DNA of 64,000 nucleotides from Haliea sp. (GTDB taxonomy: Bacteria; Pseudomonadota; Gammaproteobacteria; Pseudomonadales; Halieaceae), in contig JAHEBM010000006.1 in NCBI GenBank assembly GCA_024642245.1, forward strand, positions 1 to 64,000, in the 5' to 3' direction. Below are positions 48,266 through 56,417 of this stretch, piece after piece. The position numbers and the translations under genes are program-made. The notes beneath the pieces were generated by a model. That model had not been told where the DNA came from. It was given only the letters and a program-made list of their open reading frames with translations, and ran no database searches. Numbering within the stretch: position 1 is the first letter of the stretch; every line of letters starts with the position of its first letter.

Positions 48266-48699
48266 TGCGGCTGTTGTTCGTTGCGGCGGCCCTGGTGATG
48301 GTCCTGACGGCGGCGCCGGGGTACGGCCAGGGGCAGGACAGCGCAGTTGCCACGGCCCTGTCCGGTGGTGACCCCGAGCGCGGCCGGCTGGTATTCGGAC
48401 CCTGTCGCACCTGCCACTTTACGCAGGCGGAGGCAGGCCACGGCAACGGGCCGAACCTGTACCGCATTTTCGGTAAGGTGGCGGGCAAGCAGGAGGGCTT
48501 CGAGTATTACTCGGCGGTATTCAAGCGGGCCGAATTCGCGTGGACGCCGGGCGTGATGTACGCCTGGCTGGAAAACCCGATGAAGGCGCAACCGGGCACC
48601 ACCATGATGAGCCTGGGGGTGCCCGACCCCGGGGACCGGGCTGACCTGATAGCGTACCTGGCGCTGGTGTCGGTGCAGACGTTTCCCGACGGCCGTTGA
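48262..48699 (+). CDS. Class I cytochrome c
   Basis: Exported cytochrome of 145 residues. A signal peptide (LLFVAAALVMVLTAAPGYG) precedes the heme-binding CRTCH (residues 48-52), with a Met ligand probably in GTTMMSLGVP near residue 113. It resembles the soluble cytochromes c-550 type and is likely a periplasmic electron acceptor for the preceding flavoprotein, whose stop overlaps its ATG by four bases. It converges with the thiolase-fold gene. Confidence 0.88.
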   Translation: MMRLLFVAAALVMVLTAAPGYGQGQDSAVATALSGGDPERGRLVFGPCRTCHFTQAEAGHGNGPNLYRIFGKVAGKQEGFEYYSAVFKRAEFAWTPGVMYAWLENPMKAQPGTTMMSLGVPDPGDRADLIAYLALVSVQTFPDGR

Positions 48700-48738
48700 G
48701 CCTGGACTGGCCGGCCCCGGGAACGGGCGCCGCATACT

Positions 48739-49926
48739 CTAGCGCTTCACAATAACCGAACTGCCATGTCCAAACAGGCCCTGGTTGGCCGTGATGCCCA
48801 CCCTGGCGCCCTTGACCTGCCGGTCGCCGGCCTCGCCGCGTAACTGCCAGGTAAGTTCGCATACCTGGGCGATGGCCTGGGCGGGGACTGCTTCACCGAA
48901 ACAGGCCAGCCCGCCGGAGACATTGACCGGAATCCTGCCGCCCAGGGCGGTATCTCCCTTGCGCAGCCAGGCGGCCGCCTCGCCCCGGGGGGTGAGCTTG
49001 AGGTCCTCGATCCAGTCGAGCTCCAGCGCGGTGGAGAGGTCGTAGACTTCCGCCAGGCTGATGTCTTCCGGGCCGATGCCCGCTTCTTCATAGGCCTTCA
49101 GCGGTATCGAAGAGCGATAACTCAGGGCCTCGACGCCCGCCGCAGCCGCCGAGTCGGTAGCGATGTCCGGCATTTCCACCACGCCGCTGGCGAAGGTGGG
49201 GGTCACTGTGGAGATCGCCGCCACCCGGGGAGCATCTGCCTTGCCAATCCTGCGCGCATACTCGAGGCTGCAAACGATCAGTGCCGCGCCGCCATCGCTG
49301 GTGGCACAAATGTCCATAAGCCGCAACGGGTCCGCCACCATGGCGGAGGCGGCGACATCTTCCGCGCTGAAACATTTGCGGTACCGGGCCCGCGGGTTTT
49401 TTGCACCAATCCGGGAGTTCTTCACCTTGACGGCGGCGAAGTCTTCGAGTGTGTCGCCGTACACGTCCATGCGCCGCCTCGCATACAGGGCGAAGTAGGT
49501 GGGGTTGGTTATGCCCAGGTAAAAACGTACCCAGTCCGGATCTTCCGGACGGTAGCCACCGGCGGGCGCCAGGAAGCCCTTGGGGGTGGTGTCGGCGCCC
49601 ACGACCAGGGCGACTTCACACTCGCCGGCCAGGATCTTGTTGCGCGCCGCTGCCAGCGCCTGCGAGCCCGAGGCGCAGGCGGCATAGGAGGTGTTGACCT
49701 CGGCACCCTGCCATCCCAGTGCCTGGGCAAAGGTGGCGCCGGCTACATAGCCCGGGTAGCCGCAGCGCACGGTCGCACCCCCCGAGACAAAGCGAATGTC
49801 CTGCCAGGGTATGCCGGCGTCCGCCAGGGCCTCACGGGCGGCGGCTACGCCGTACTGCACGAAGTTATGTCCCCACTTGCCCCAGGGGTGCATACCGGCG
49901 CCGATAATTGCGATTTCCTTGGACAT
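48739..49926 (-). CDS. Thiolase-fold protein of the SCP-x/lipid-transfer group, lacking the GHP His and second Cys
   Basis: A 395-residue thiolase superfamily protein. The nucleophile Cys is kept in YAACASGSQA (Cys84). The usual GHP triplet is GEA (Glu345 in GGLACFGEAVPAQ), and the C-terminal CxG motif is NQGLFGHG (381-388), with no Cys. This profile fits the SCP-x/Ltp2 branch, some of whose members are retro-aldolases in steroid side-chain degradation and work with a DUF35 partner. A DUF35 gene lies five bases upstream in the same operon. Fold call firm; activity inferred. Confidence 0.85.
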   Translation of the reverse strand: MSKEIAIIGAGMHPWGKWGHNFVQYGVAAAREALADAGIPWQDIRFVSGGATVRCGYPGYVAGATFAQALGWQGAEVNTSYAACASGSQALAAARNKILAGECEVALVVGADTTPKGFLAPAGGYRPEDPDWVRFYLGITNPTYFALYARRRMDVYGDTLEDFAAVKVKNSRIGAKNPRARYRKCFSAEDVAASAMVADPLRLMDICATSDGGAALIVCSLEYARRIGKADAPRVAAISTVTPTFASGVVEMPDIATDSAAAAGVEALSYRSSIPLKAYEEAGIGPEDISLAEVYDLSTALELDWIEDLKLTPRGEAAAWLRKGDTALGGRIPVNVSGGLACFGEAVPAQAIAQVCELTWQLRGEAGDRQVKGARVGITANQGLFGHGSSVIVKR

Positions 49927-49930
49927 GGGG

Positions 49931-50389
49931 TCAGGCTCCGGTTTCGGGATAGGTGCCTGCGGGCAGTGGTCGCCACTTCCAGGTCACTTTGATGTCATCG
50001 TCGGTCTCGTGCAGGGTTTCCAGCACCAGTTCCATGGGCATGCCGACCTTGAGGTCTTCCACCCCGGTGCCTGTGACTACCTGGCCCAGCACCACCATCT
50101 GTTCCCGCTCCAGTTGTACACCCGCTATGGCGTAAGGCTCGAACGGCTCCGCAGCGACAAAGGGCGCGGGCGGCTTGTAACAGGCATTGGTATAGCTCCA
50201 GATATGCCCTGTCCGGCTCAGTTGGACCTCGAGAAAGTCTGTACTGTCGCAGGCGGGGTTGCGGCAGTACTGGTACTGCGCCGGAAAAAAATAGGTACCG
50301 CAGTCGCTGCACTGGCTGCCTATCAGGTGAGGCTTGGCATCCATGGTGTGCCAGCCATCGATGGCCGGCACCAGGGGTTTGTTACTCAT
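49931..50389 (-). CDS. DUF35 zinc-ribbon OB-fold protein
   Basis: A 152-residue protein with an N-terminal rubredoxin-like zinc ribbon (CSDCG, then CRNPAC, about 27-48) and an OB-fold domain from about 55, including HIWSYTNACYKPPAPFVA. DUF35 proteins are accessory or substrate-binding partners of thiolase-fold enzymes, including ChsH2 with Ltp2. It heads the two-gene operon with the thiolase-fold gene, so a complex of the two is likely. Divergent from yedK. Confidence 0.88.
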   Translation of the reverse strand: MSNKPLVPAIDGWHTMDAKPHLIGSQCSDCGTYFFPAQYQYCRNPACDSTDFLEVQLSRTGHIWSYTNACYKPPAPFVAAEPFEPYAIAGVQLEREQMVVLGQVVTGTGVEDLKVGMPMELVLETLHETDDDIKVTWKWRPLPAGTYPETGA

Positions 50390-50455
50390 TATGACCTCCG
50401 GGGTAAAGCGGCGCCCAGAGTACTATCGGCTTGCGGATGCACGCAAGATTTCCTC

Positions 50456-50494
50456 CCCCCGGGCGCGGGCCTTGCCGCCAGCTGCGCCCGGGGG
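50456..50494. repeat. Long GC-rich inverted repeat
   Basis: CCCCCGGGCGC (50456-50466) and GCGCCCGGGGG (50484-50494) form a perfect 11-base stem with a 17-base loop, in the 198-base gap between DUF35 (minus) and yedK (plus). On the plus strand TTT follows. It may be an attenuator-like element in a long yedK leader or a transcriptional barrier between the divergent genes. Confidence 0.5.
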
Positions 50495-50587
50495 TTTACT
50501 ATGGCAGACTTGGTGCTGTCCTGTACGGCGCTTTCGGGCAAGGGGCTGGCTGGCGGCGTGTGTTGCGTCGATTCGAGGTGCGATGCC

Positions 50588-51277
50588 ATGTGTGGCCGAT
50601 TCAATGTGATCGACAGTCCCGGCCTGCGGCAACTGCTGCGTGACCTGGGTATAGACCTGCAGCTGCCACAGGCGATCAATGTGGCGCCCACCGAGCCTGT
50701 CAGCCTGGTAAGGGAATCTGCCGGGGAGCGGCAGGTGGATCCGGCCCGCTGGTGGTTGACCCCCTCCTGGGCTCGGGAGGTTGACCAGAAATACGCCATG
50801 TTCAATGCCCGCAGCGAAACCCTTGCCACCAGCCGCGCATTCCGCCAGCCCTTCAGGTCCCAGCGCGGCATCGTGCCCATGAGCAGCTTTGTCGAGTGGC
50901 GAGTGGAAGGCGGGGTCAAACAGCCCTGGCTTATCACCACCGGGCACCAGGCCCTGGCGGTCGCCGCGCTGTGGGATGTGTGGGAGGGTGGGGAGACGCC
51001 GCTGTTGTCCTGTACCCTGGTGACGACGGCCGCTGCCCCGGCTTTCGAACCCTGGCATAGCCGCATGCCGGTAATACTTGCGCCCGATGAATACGAGCGC
51101 TGGCTTGATCACTCACAGGAAATAGCGCCGGGCGACAGCATTTTCCGCAGTCGCCTGAAACTCGCCCTGCGCCTTCAACCCCTGTCGCGGGCGGTCAGCA
51201 ACCCGCGCAACAAGGCGATGCAGTTATTGCAGGGCACGGGTGACATGGTCGAGCTGCCCGCCGGCCCCGCGGCCTGA
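50588..51277 (+). CDS. yedK: SOS response-associated peptidase (SRAP; YedK/HMCES)
   Basis: Protects abasic sites in single-stranded DNA by covalent thiazolidine linkage. The 229-residue protein starts MCGRFNVID, so Cys2 is the crosslinking residue after Met removal; this fixes the start at 50588, although the frame is open upstream (ATG 50501). The other conserved residues are recognisable: Asn in MFNARSET, Glu in MSSFVEWR and His in EPWHSRMPVIL. I found no convincing LexA box nearby. Confidence 0.93.
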   Translation: MCGRFNVIDSPGLRQLLRDLGIDLQLPQAINVAPTEPVSLVRESAGERQVDPARWWLTPSWAREVDQKYAMFNARSETLATSRAFRQPFRSQRGIVPMSSFVEWRVEGGVKQPWLITTGHQALAVAALWDVWEGGETPLLSCTLVTTAAAPAFEPWHSRMPVILAPDEYERWLDHSQEIAPGDSIFRSRLKLALRLQPLSRAVSNPRNKAMQLLQGTGDMVELPAGPAA

Positions 51278-51310
51278 GCGCCTTGCGGGGACGGGCGCAG
51301 CCCGATTGGC

Positions 51311-53722
51311 CTAGAAGGAATAACGCAGGTCAACACCCCAGGTCAACGGGTCCTGGATAGTGGTAAAGGCGGCCCCCAGGGCGTCCGCCACATAGCCGCC
51401 GGGGTTGCTGGCGACTTCCTTGTCCAGCAGGTTCCTGCCCCACAGGGCGACTTCAAAGGTATCACTGTCGTCCTGCCATGCTATGCGCGCACTGAGCAGT
51501 TCCCCATCCCGGAAATACCAGGGCCCCTGCATAAAAATCGCATCGTTTACATCGCTGATATCGGCGTTTTCCGTGAAAACATAGTCCACGTGAAGCAGCA
51601 GGTAGCCCACAGGAATCTCGGGCGTCCAGTCCAGGCGCAGGGTGTAATCGGTATTGGTTTTTGTCGTTTGCTTCTTGCCGCCGGTCAGGTCCCCCGCGCT
51701 GTTGTAGTATTGCTGGGGCGTACTCTCGGTGTCGCGCACGGTGGTCATCCCGGTCAGCATCAGGTTGTCCAGCGCCTGCCACTGCAGGATCAGCTCAAGG
51801 CCCTGGCTGGTTTCATCACTGCTGATAACGGTGGGCTGTGCGGTGGGATCGTCCGGCCCATCCTTGGCATCAACGGCGCTTTGCCTTCCATCCAACTCGT
51901 GATAGAAGAGCGCTGTTTCCAGTCGCACGGTCTGCTCAAAAAGATCCGCTTTGATGCCCATCTCCACGCTTGTCATCTCCTCGGGATCGAAGGGGCCTGC
52001 CACATAGGCGGAAAATGTCTGGCCGTCAAAGCCACCGGACTTGTAGCCGGTGGCGTAGGACAGGTAGGTCATGGCGTCGTCGGTGAACTGCCAGTCCAGG
52101 ACCATGCGCCCGGTGGTTTTGCTCCAGTCCTGCTTGTCGGTGAACTTGTTGTAGTAATCCGCGGGATCTGCGCCAGTCTGCGACGGATCATAGGCCAGTA
52201 TGGCCTGTGGGTAGGGCCAGTCGAGGCCCGATGGAAAGGTCTGCCAGGAGTACTCCTTGTCATCGTAACTGTAGCGCAAGCCCGTCGCGAGCCTGAGCGT
52301 GTCGGTCAGTTGATAGGTGGCATCGGCAAATATCCCCCAGTTTACGAAGTCACCCGTATTGTCCATCGTCTCGATCAACAGGTCGCCAGCAAAAGAGGGG
52401 GGAATGACAGCCACCCCGTTGTCTGCAGATAGCGCCTCGTAAATCGCTGTGTTGTCACCGAAGATATCCCACAGGTGATCATCCTGCCCCAGGCCGGCCT
52501 GAACCGTGACGTACTGCATGTAGGCATCTGCCAGTATGTGGATATCGGTGCGCTGATAGACCTCTTCCGCACTGTAGTTACCGCCCACGATCAGGTTGAC
52601 CTTGTCGTTGACGTAGTTGAAACGGGCCTCGCTGTACCAGATGTTCGATTCCTCGATATTGTTGGTATCGAAATAGCGCCTGGGATCCTCCGTGCCGTCT
52701 TCATCCTCCAGGTTGGTGGTCTTCCAGTCCCGGTAGCTCACGATGCCAAACAGGGACAGTTCCTCGTTAAAGCTGTGATTGAGCTTTGCGGCAACCCCGT
52801 ACATATCCCGGGTCTCCTCCTGGCCGATGACATCGTTGGCGGCCTTGCCCGAGAAAGGATCAATGTTGCCCTGGTAGGCATATTTGCCGACGCCGATGGC
52901 CTCGCGCGGCTGTTCGTTGCGGTCCTCCACGTCGTAACTCAGCTGGATGTCGGTTCTGTCCGAGAGGGTGTAAAGCGCCGATATTCTTGCTGCCAGGAAC
53001 TTTTCGTCGCGAATATCGCCACCTATCCCGACGTTCTCGGTGATGCCATCGCGCTGGTGCGAGAAAAGGTTGGCGCGAACCGCGAGAGCGTCGGTGATCG
53101 GGGCGTTGACCATACCCTCCAGTCGTACCAGGTCATAATTGCCCAGCCGGCTTTTCAAAAAACCTTCAAATTCGTCACCGGGGTTATAGGGCACGATATT
53201 GATAACGCCCGCGGTGGCATTGCGGCCAAACAGGGTACCCTGGGGTCCCTTTAACACCTCGGTGCGGGCAATATCCGTGAACGGTATGGAGGTGACCGCG
53301 CGCGGCATGTAGCTGCCGTCGTAGAAGGTGGCCACTGAGGGGTCCTGGCCAGAGCTGATATTCGGACTGCTGACGCCCCTGACGGAGATGCCCACCTGGG
53401 TGGCACCATCGTCACTGACCTCAACGCCGGGCATGAAGTCGTCGATATCCTGGATACTCACGGCACCGGTATTGATCATGTCCTGCGCGGTAAACGCGTT
53501 TACCGTGATCGGCACATCCATGTAGCTTTCTTCGCGCTTTTGCGCGGTGACAAGTACTTCTTCCAGTTGCACGCTGTAGCCCTTGGGCTTGTCCTGCTGG
53601 GCCCAGGCGCCCGGGCTAAAGGCGATTGCGCCTGCTGAGGTGGCAGTAACCGCAACGGCCAGGGCAAGTTGCCTGCGGGAGGATCTGATTTTTGCGTTGG
53701 ATACCGTGCCTGAGTACGTCAT
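51311..53722 (-). CDS. TonB-dependent outer-membrane receptor
   Basis: Outer-membrane active transporter of 803 residues. A signal peptide (QLALAVAVTATSAGAIAFSP, Ala-rich, cut near AWA) is followed by the TonB-box-like segment and plug domain (LEEVLVTAQKREESYMDVPI from about 52; VLKGPQGTLFGRNATAGVIN), then a 22-strand barrel ending in WGVDLRYSF with the aromatic C-terminal residue. This EEVLVTAQKREE group is abundant in marine and steroid/terpenoid-degrading bacteria; the ligand is unknown. Divergent from the SDR gene, with 330 bases between them. Confidence 0.92.
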   Translation of the reverse strand: MTYSGTVSNAKIRSSRRQLALAVAVTATSAGAIAFSPGAWAQQDKPKGYSVQLEEVLVTAQKREESYMDVPITVNAFTAQDMINTGAVSIQDIDDFMPGVEVSDDGATQVGISVRGVSSPNISSGQDPSVATFYDGSYMPRAVTSIPFTDIARTEVLKGPQGTLFGRNATAGVINIVPYNPGDEFEGFLKSRLGNYDLVRLEGMVNAPITDALAVRANLFSHQRDGITENVGIGGDIRDEKFLAARISALYTLSDRTDIQLSYDVEDRNEQPREAIGVGKYAYQGNIDPFSGKAANDVIGQEETRDMYGVAAKLNHSFNEELSLFGIVSYRDWKTTNLEDEDGTEDPRRYFDTNNIEESNIWYSEARFNYVNDKVNLIVGGNYSAEEVYQRTDIHILADAYMQYVTVQAGLGQDDHLWDIFGDNTAIYEALSADNGVAVIPPSFAGDLLIETMDNTGDFVNWGIFADATYQLTDTLRLATGLRYSYDDKEYSWQTFPSGLDWPYPQAILAYDPSQTGADPADYYNKFTDKQDWSKTTGRMVLDWQFTDDAMTYLSYATGYKSGGFDGQTFSAYVAGPFDPEEMTSVEMGIKADLFEQTVRLETALFYHELDGRQSAVDAKDGPDDPTAQPTVISSDETSQGLELILQWQALDNLMLTGMTTVRDTESTPQQYYNSAGDLTGGKKQTTKTNTDYTLRLDWTPEIPVGYLLLHVDYVFTENADISDVNDAIFMQGPWYFRDGELLSARIAWQDDSDTFEVALWGRNLLDKEVASNPGGYVADALGAAFTTIQDPLTWGVDLRYSF

Positions 53723-54052
53723 TCTGATTTGTTCCCCTTATGTTTTCATTATTGGGTACGGGACATTCGCGGGTCTGCCAGCTTGTACCGGGTACCCTCA
53801 TGCGACGGCTTATCCGGCGGGCAGCATGCGTTACCCTGTCCTTCGCTACCTGTTTATATCAAACTGGTCACTGCGAGAATACTAGCTGAGTCGCCTTTCC
53901 AAGAACAGTAATTCCGGTGTGGCGCAGCGGCGCATGTCGACGGGCGATGTCCCGGCTTCGGCAGGGTACCACCGCAAGCGGTGCTCAACGCGCGAGCGTG
54001 GGTTCAGGCAGATTTTCCAGGGACAGTTGGCGGTCGACTTTAAGGGGGGATT
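53723..54052. other. Divergent regulatory region between TonB receptor and SDR
   Basis: 330 bases without a supportable gene. It contains a perfect inverted repeat CACCGC-AA-GCGGTG (53970-53983), about 70 bases before the SDR ATG, and a small palindrome GTACC-G-GGTAC (53785-53795) some 60 bases upstream of the receptor start. Either could be an operator. An AT-rich stretch at 53735-53755 may hold the receptor promoter, but no hexamer pair is convincing. A strong ribosome site, AAGGGGGGA, precedes the SDR start. Confidence 0.4.
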
Positions 54053-54817
54053 ATGGGTGTCTATGCATTGACCGGTGGTGCAACCGGGATCGGGGCGGCG
54101 TTGAAACGGCAGTTGCTGGAGGCTGGCCATGAGGTGATATCGGTGGATATCAGGGAGGGGGATATTATTGCCGACCTGTCCACTGCCAACGGACGGCAGC
54201 TGGCCGTTGAGGGTATCCGGGCGCGGGCGCCGCAGGGGCTGGACGGCTATATCCCCTGTGCCGGTCTACCGCCCGTGGCCAAGCCGTTCTCACTGATTGC
54301 GAAGGTGAATTATTTCGCAGCGGTGGAAACAGTCGCCGCTTTGCGCGATCTGTTGGCCAGCAAACGCGGTACGGTTTTATTCGTGGCTTCCAACTCGGCT
54401 CCCATGATTGGCAAGGATGATCCCTTCGTACAGGCCTGCCTGGCCGGGGACGAGGCGGCGGCCTGCGCCGGTATCGAGGAGCGGGACGGGCACAGCGCCT
54501 ATGCTGGCTCCAAGCGCGCACTGGTGCAGTGGATGCGGCGCAATGTGGTGGAGTATGCCAGGGCGGGAGTGCGCCTTAACGCGGTGGCGCCAGGCATTAC
54601 CCAAACACCGCTTACCGAGCGGGTGATGGCGGACGCCCAGTTTGGCGATGCCATGAAGCAGTTTGCAGAAATGGTGCCCTGGGGCGGTACGGCCCAGCCC
54701 GAACAGATCGCCAATGTCATGCGGTTTATGCTGGGTGAGGAGGCCGGTTTCGTGTGTGGCTCCGTGTTTTTTGTCGACGGCGGTTCCGACGCCATGCTGC
54801 GCACGGACGACTTCTAG
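54053..54817 (+). CDS. SDR resembling 3-alpha-hydroxysteroid dehydrogenase/carbonyl reductase
   Basis: NAD(P)-dependent reductase of 254 residues. TGGATGIG (cofactor loop, 6-13), SVDIREGDIIADLSTANGR and the C-terminal FVDGGSDAMLRTDDF closely recall Comamonas testosteroni 3-alpha-HSD/CR (HsdA), which interconverts 3-alpha-hydroxy and 3-oxo steroids. The catalytic Ser (VASNSAP) and YAGSK (YxxxK) are present. The long insert before the YxxxK motif (DDPFVQACLAGDEAAACAGI) is characteristic of that subgroup. Coniferyl alcohol dehydrogenases are related and remain possible. Confidence 0.85.
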   Translation: MGVYALTGGATGIGAALKRQLLEAGHEVISVDIREGDIIADLSTANGRQLAVEGIRARAPQGLDGYIPCAGLPPVAKPFSLIAKVNYFAAVETVAALRDLLASKRGTVLFVASNSAPMIGKDDPFVQACLAGDEAAACAGIEERDGHSAYAGSKRALVQWMRRNVVEYARAGVRLNAVAPGITQTPLTERVMADAQFGDAMKQFAEMVPWGGTAQPEQIANVMRFMLGEEAGFVCGSVFFVDGGSDAMLRTDDF

Positions 54818-54825
54818 CAGGTTTG

Positions 54826-55440
54826 TTATGACCCCGGCGGGGTGCGCTCACCTGCGGCTTGCTTGTGCTGGTCAGAGCGAACGGCCGCCGCGATGGTTTC
54901 ACTCAGCTGGTAGAACAGCGCGCTGTAGGCGGCCGGCAGTTCCGATGCGGCCAGGTTTCCCGTACCTAGCGTCTGGCTGAACTGGCTGATCCGCTGGTCG
55001 ACGGTCTTTCCGTCTTCGGGACGGTAGAGCCTCCAGTCCGCCACCAGTGTCGCCTGGCCGTCGTTGGCATCGAGATCCAGTACCGTGACCCTGATGCCAT
55101 AGGTGGGGTTGTGCCGTGTGTCCCAGGGAAAGTAACTCAGGTTCCCGGTGTCCAGCAGCTGGGCCAGGTTCAGGCCGACTACCCGTTTCACGCCCTCGTC
55201 CAGCGGTTCCGCCCACAGCTCACCGCCGGCGATTTGCAGCCGGTTATCTCCCTTGCTGTAGACAAGGGTATTGCGTTTGAGGAATTCCGGGATTTCAACA
55301 GGCCCGATGCCGAGGGCGGGTTGCTGGCCTTCACCAATGGCGCCCGGCCCCGGGGTGAGCCGGTAAAAATGGTTGGCCGGCGAGCTGCCGCAGGCAGCCA
55401 GGCACAGCAACAGGCCCAGCCCGGTAGCGATTTTTGTCAT
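54826..55440 (-). CDS. PqiC/ABC-type transport auxiliary lipoprotein
   Basis: Outer-membrane-facing lipoprotein of about 204 residues. A lipobox LLCLAACGSS gives a lipidated Cys near residue 17, and the mature part matches the DUF330/PqiC domain (NHFYRLTP, IGPVEIPEFLKRNTLVYS, WAEPLDEGVKRVVGLNLAQLL). Such lipoproteins dock MCE transporters to the outer membrane. The ATG at 55440 gives a standard signal peptide; an ATG four codons upstream (55452) overlaps the MCE gene stop. Last gene of the four-gene MCE operon. Confidence 0.88.
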   Translation of the reverse strand: MTKIATGLGLLLCLAACGSSPANHFYRLTPGPGAIGEGQQPALGIGPVEIPEFLKRNTLVYSKGDNRLQIAGGELWAEPLDEGVKRVVGLNLAQLLDTGNLSYFPWDTRHNPTYGIRVTVLDLDANDGQATLVADWRLYRPEDGKTVDQRISQFSQTLGTGNLAASELPAAYSALFYQLSETIAAAVRSDQHKQAAGERTPPGS

Positions 55441-55448
55441 GGTGTTAT

Positions 55449-56417
55449 TCATGGGTTGTTCTCCCGTTTGCCGCGGAGCAGGGCTTCTGGCTGCTGGTCC
55501 AGTGTATCGGCCAGCCGCTGGATCGCCTTACTGGCAAGTGCCAGTTCCTTCAGCGCAATGTTCAGCTGGTAGCTCGTGGCGGAGTCGGGGGCCGCCAGGC
55601 TGTCTACACTCGCCATGGTTTTCTCAAAAGCCGTGATCGCATCGACCAGCAGTGCCATGTTTTTCGCGGCCAGGGCAGACAACCTGGGCAGCTCGGTATT
55701 GGCGCTATCCAGGGTCACGGCAGCGTTGTCCAGCACGGTATTCAGCCTGGGTCCGCTGGCAGCCACCTGGTTCCCCAGCGCGTCACTGAGCGCGCCAAGT
55801 GATGCCAGGGTTTCCTGCAGGTTCGCCGGCAGGGACTGGAAACTCTCGTCGTTTAAAAACGTGTTCAGCCCGTTGATGATGCCCTCCAGTTTTTCTGCGA
55901 GGGCGGCCAGGTCAATGTCCTCAATCTTGCCGGTCAGTATCTCCAGGTCAGTGGGGATAGTGGGTATCTGCAGGTATTCTGATTCGAGGTCGACAAACTG
56001 GGCGGGTCTTTCCGGGTGGAAATCCAGCTGGATGTAAAGCAGGCCAGTGAGGAGGCTCTGGGTTTTTAGCTGGGCCCGTAATCCCCGGGCGATAAGCTCA
56101 TCGGTGATATCCCCGGTGTTACTGCCCAGGCGCCGGATATTTTTTTCACTGATCTGCGCCTCTACTACCATGATCAACTCGATGGTGTCGGCGTCCAGCA
56201 TCAGTTCCAGGTTGGTCACCTGGCCAATCTGTACCCCCCTGAGCGCCACCGGTGCACCGATCACCAGTCCCTTCACCGAGCCGTCGAATACCATGACGAC
56301 TTTTTCACGCTCCTGGCCAAAACCTGACCCGAGGGAAAAAATCACGATGGTGATGGCTATCAGCAGGGCGCCGATGACAAATGCGCCAACGGCGACAGTA
56401 TGGGGTTTATCACTCAT
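55449..56417 (-). CDS. MlaD-family MCE domain protein
   Basis: Periplasmic lipid-shuttle subunit of 322 residues: one N-terminal membrane anchor (AVGAFVIGALLIAITIVIFSL), an MCE domain (about 40-120; VMVFDGSVKGLVIGAPVALRGVQIG is the conserved start), and a helical C-terminal region (about 170-300) expected to form a tube of helices. It assembles as a hexamer in MCE systems. Longer than E. coli MlaD (183), closer to the PqiB-linked or Mce-type proteins. Eight-base overlap with the ATPase gene. Confidence 0.9.
   Translation of the reverse strand: MSDKPHTVAVGAFVIGALLIAITIVIFSLGSGFGQEREKVVMVFDGSVKGLVIGAPVALRGVQIGQVTNLELMLDADTIELIMVVEAQISEKNIRRLGSNTGDITDELIARGLRAQLKTQSLLTGLLYIQLDFHPERPAQFVDLESEYLQIPTIPTDLEILTGKIEDIDLAALAEKLEGIINGLNTFLNDESFQSLPANLQETLASLGALSDALGNQVAASGPRLNTVLDNAAVTLDSANTELPRLSALAAKNMALLVDAITAFEKTMASVDSLAAPDSATSYQLNIALKELALASKAIQRLADTLDQQPEALLRGKRENNP

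Noticed and set aside
50500-50600. LexA box or alternative ATG (50501) for yedK
   Set aside because: No CTG-N10-CAG site is present, and the catalytic Cys must follow the initiator Met, which fixes the start at 50588.
53735-53760. Fur-box-like AT-rich sequence upstream of the TonB receptor
   Set aside because: Matches only part of the GATAAT repeat pattern, and the receptor does not look like a siderophore receptor by sequence alone.
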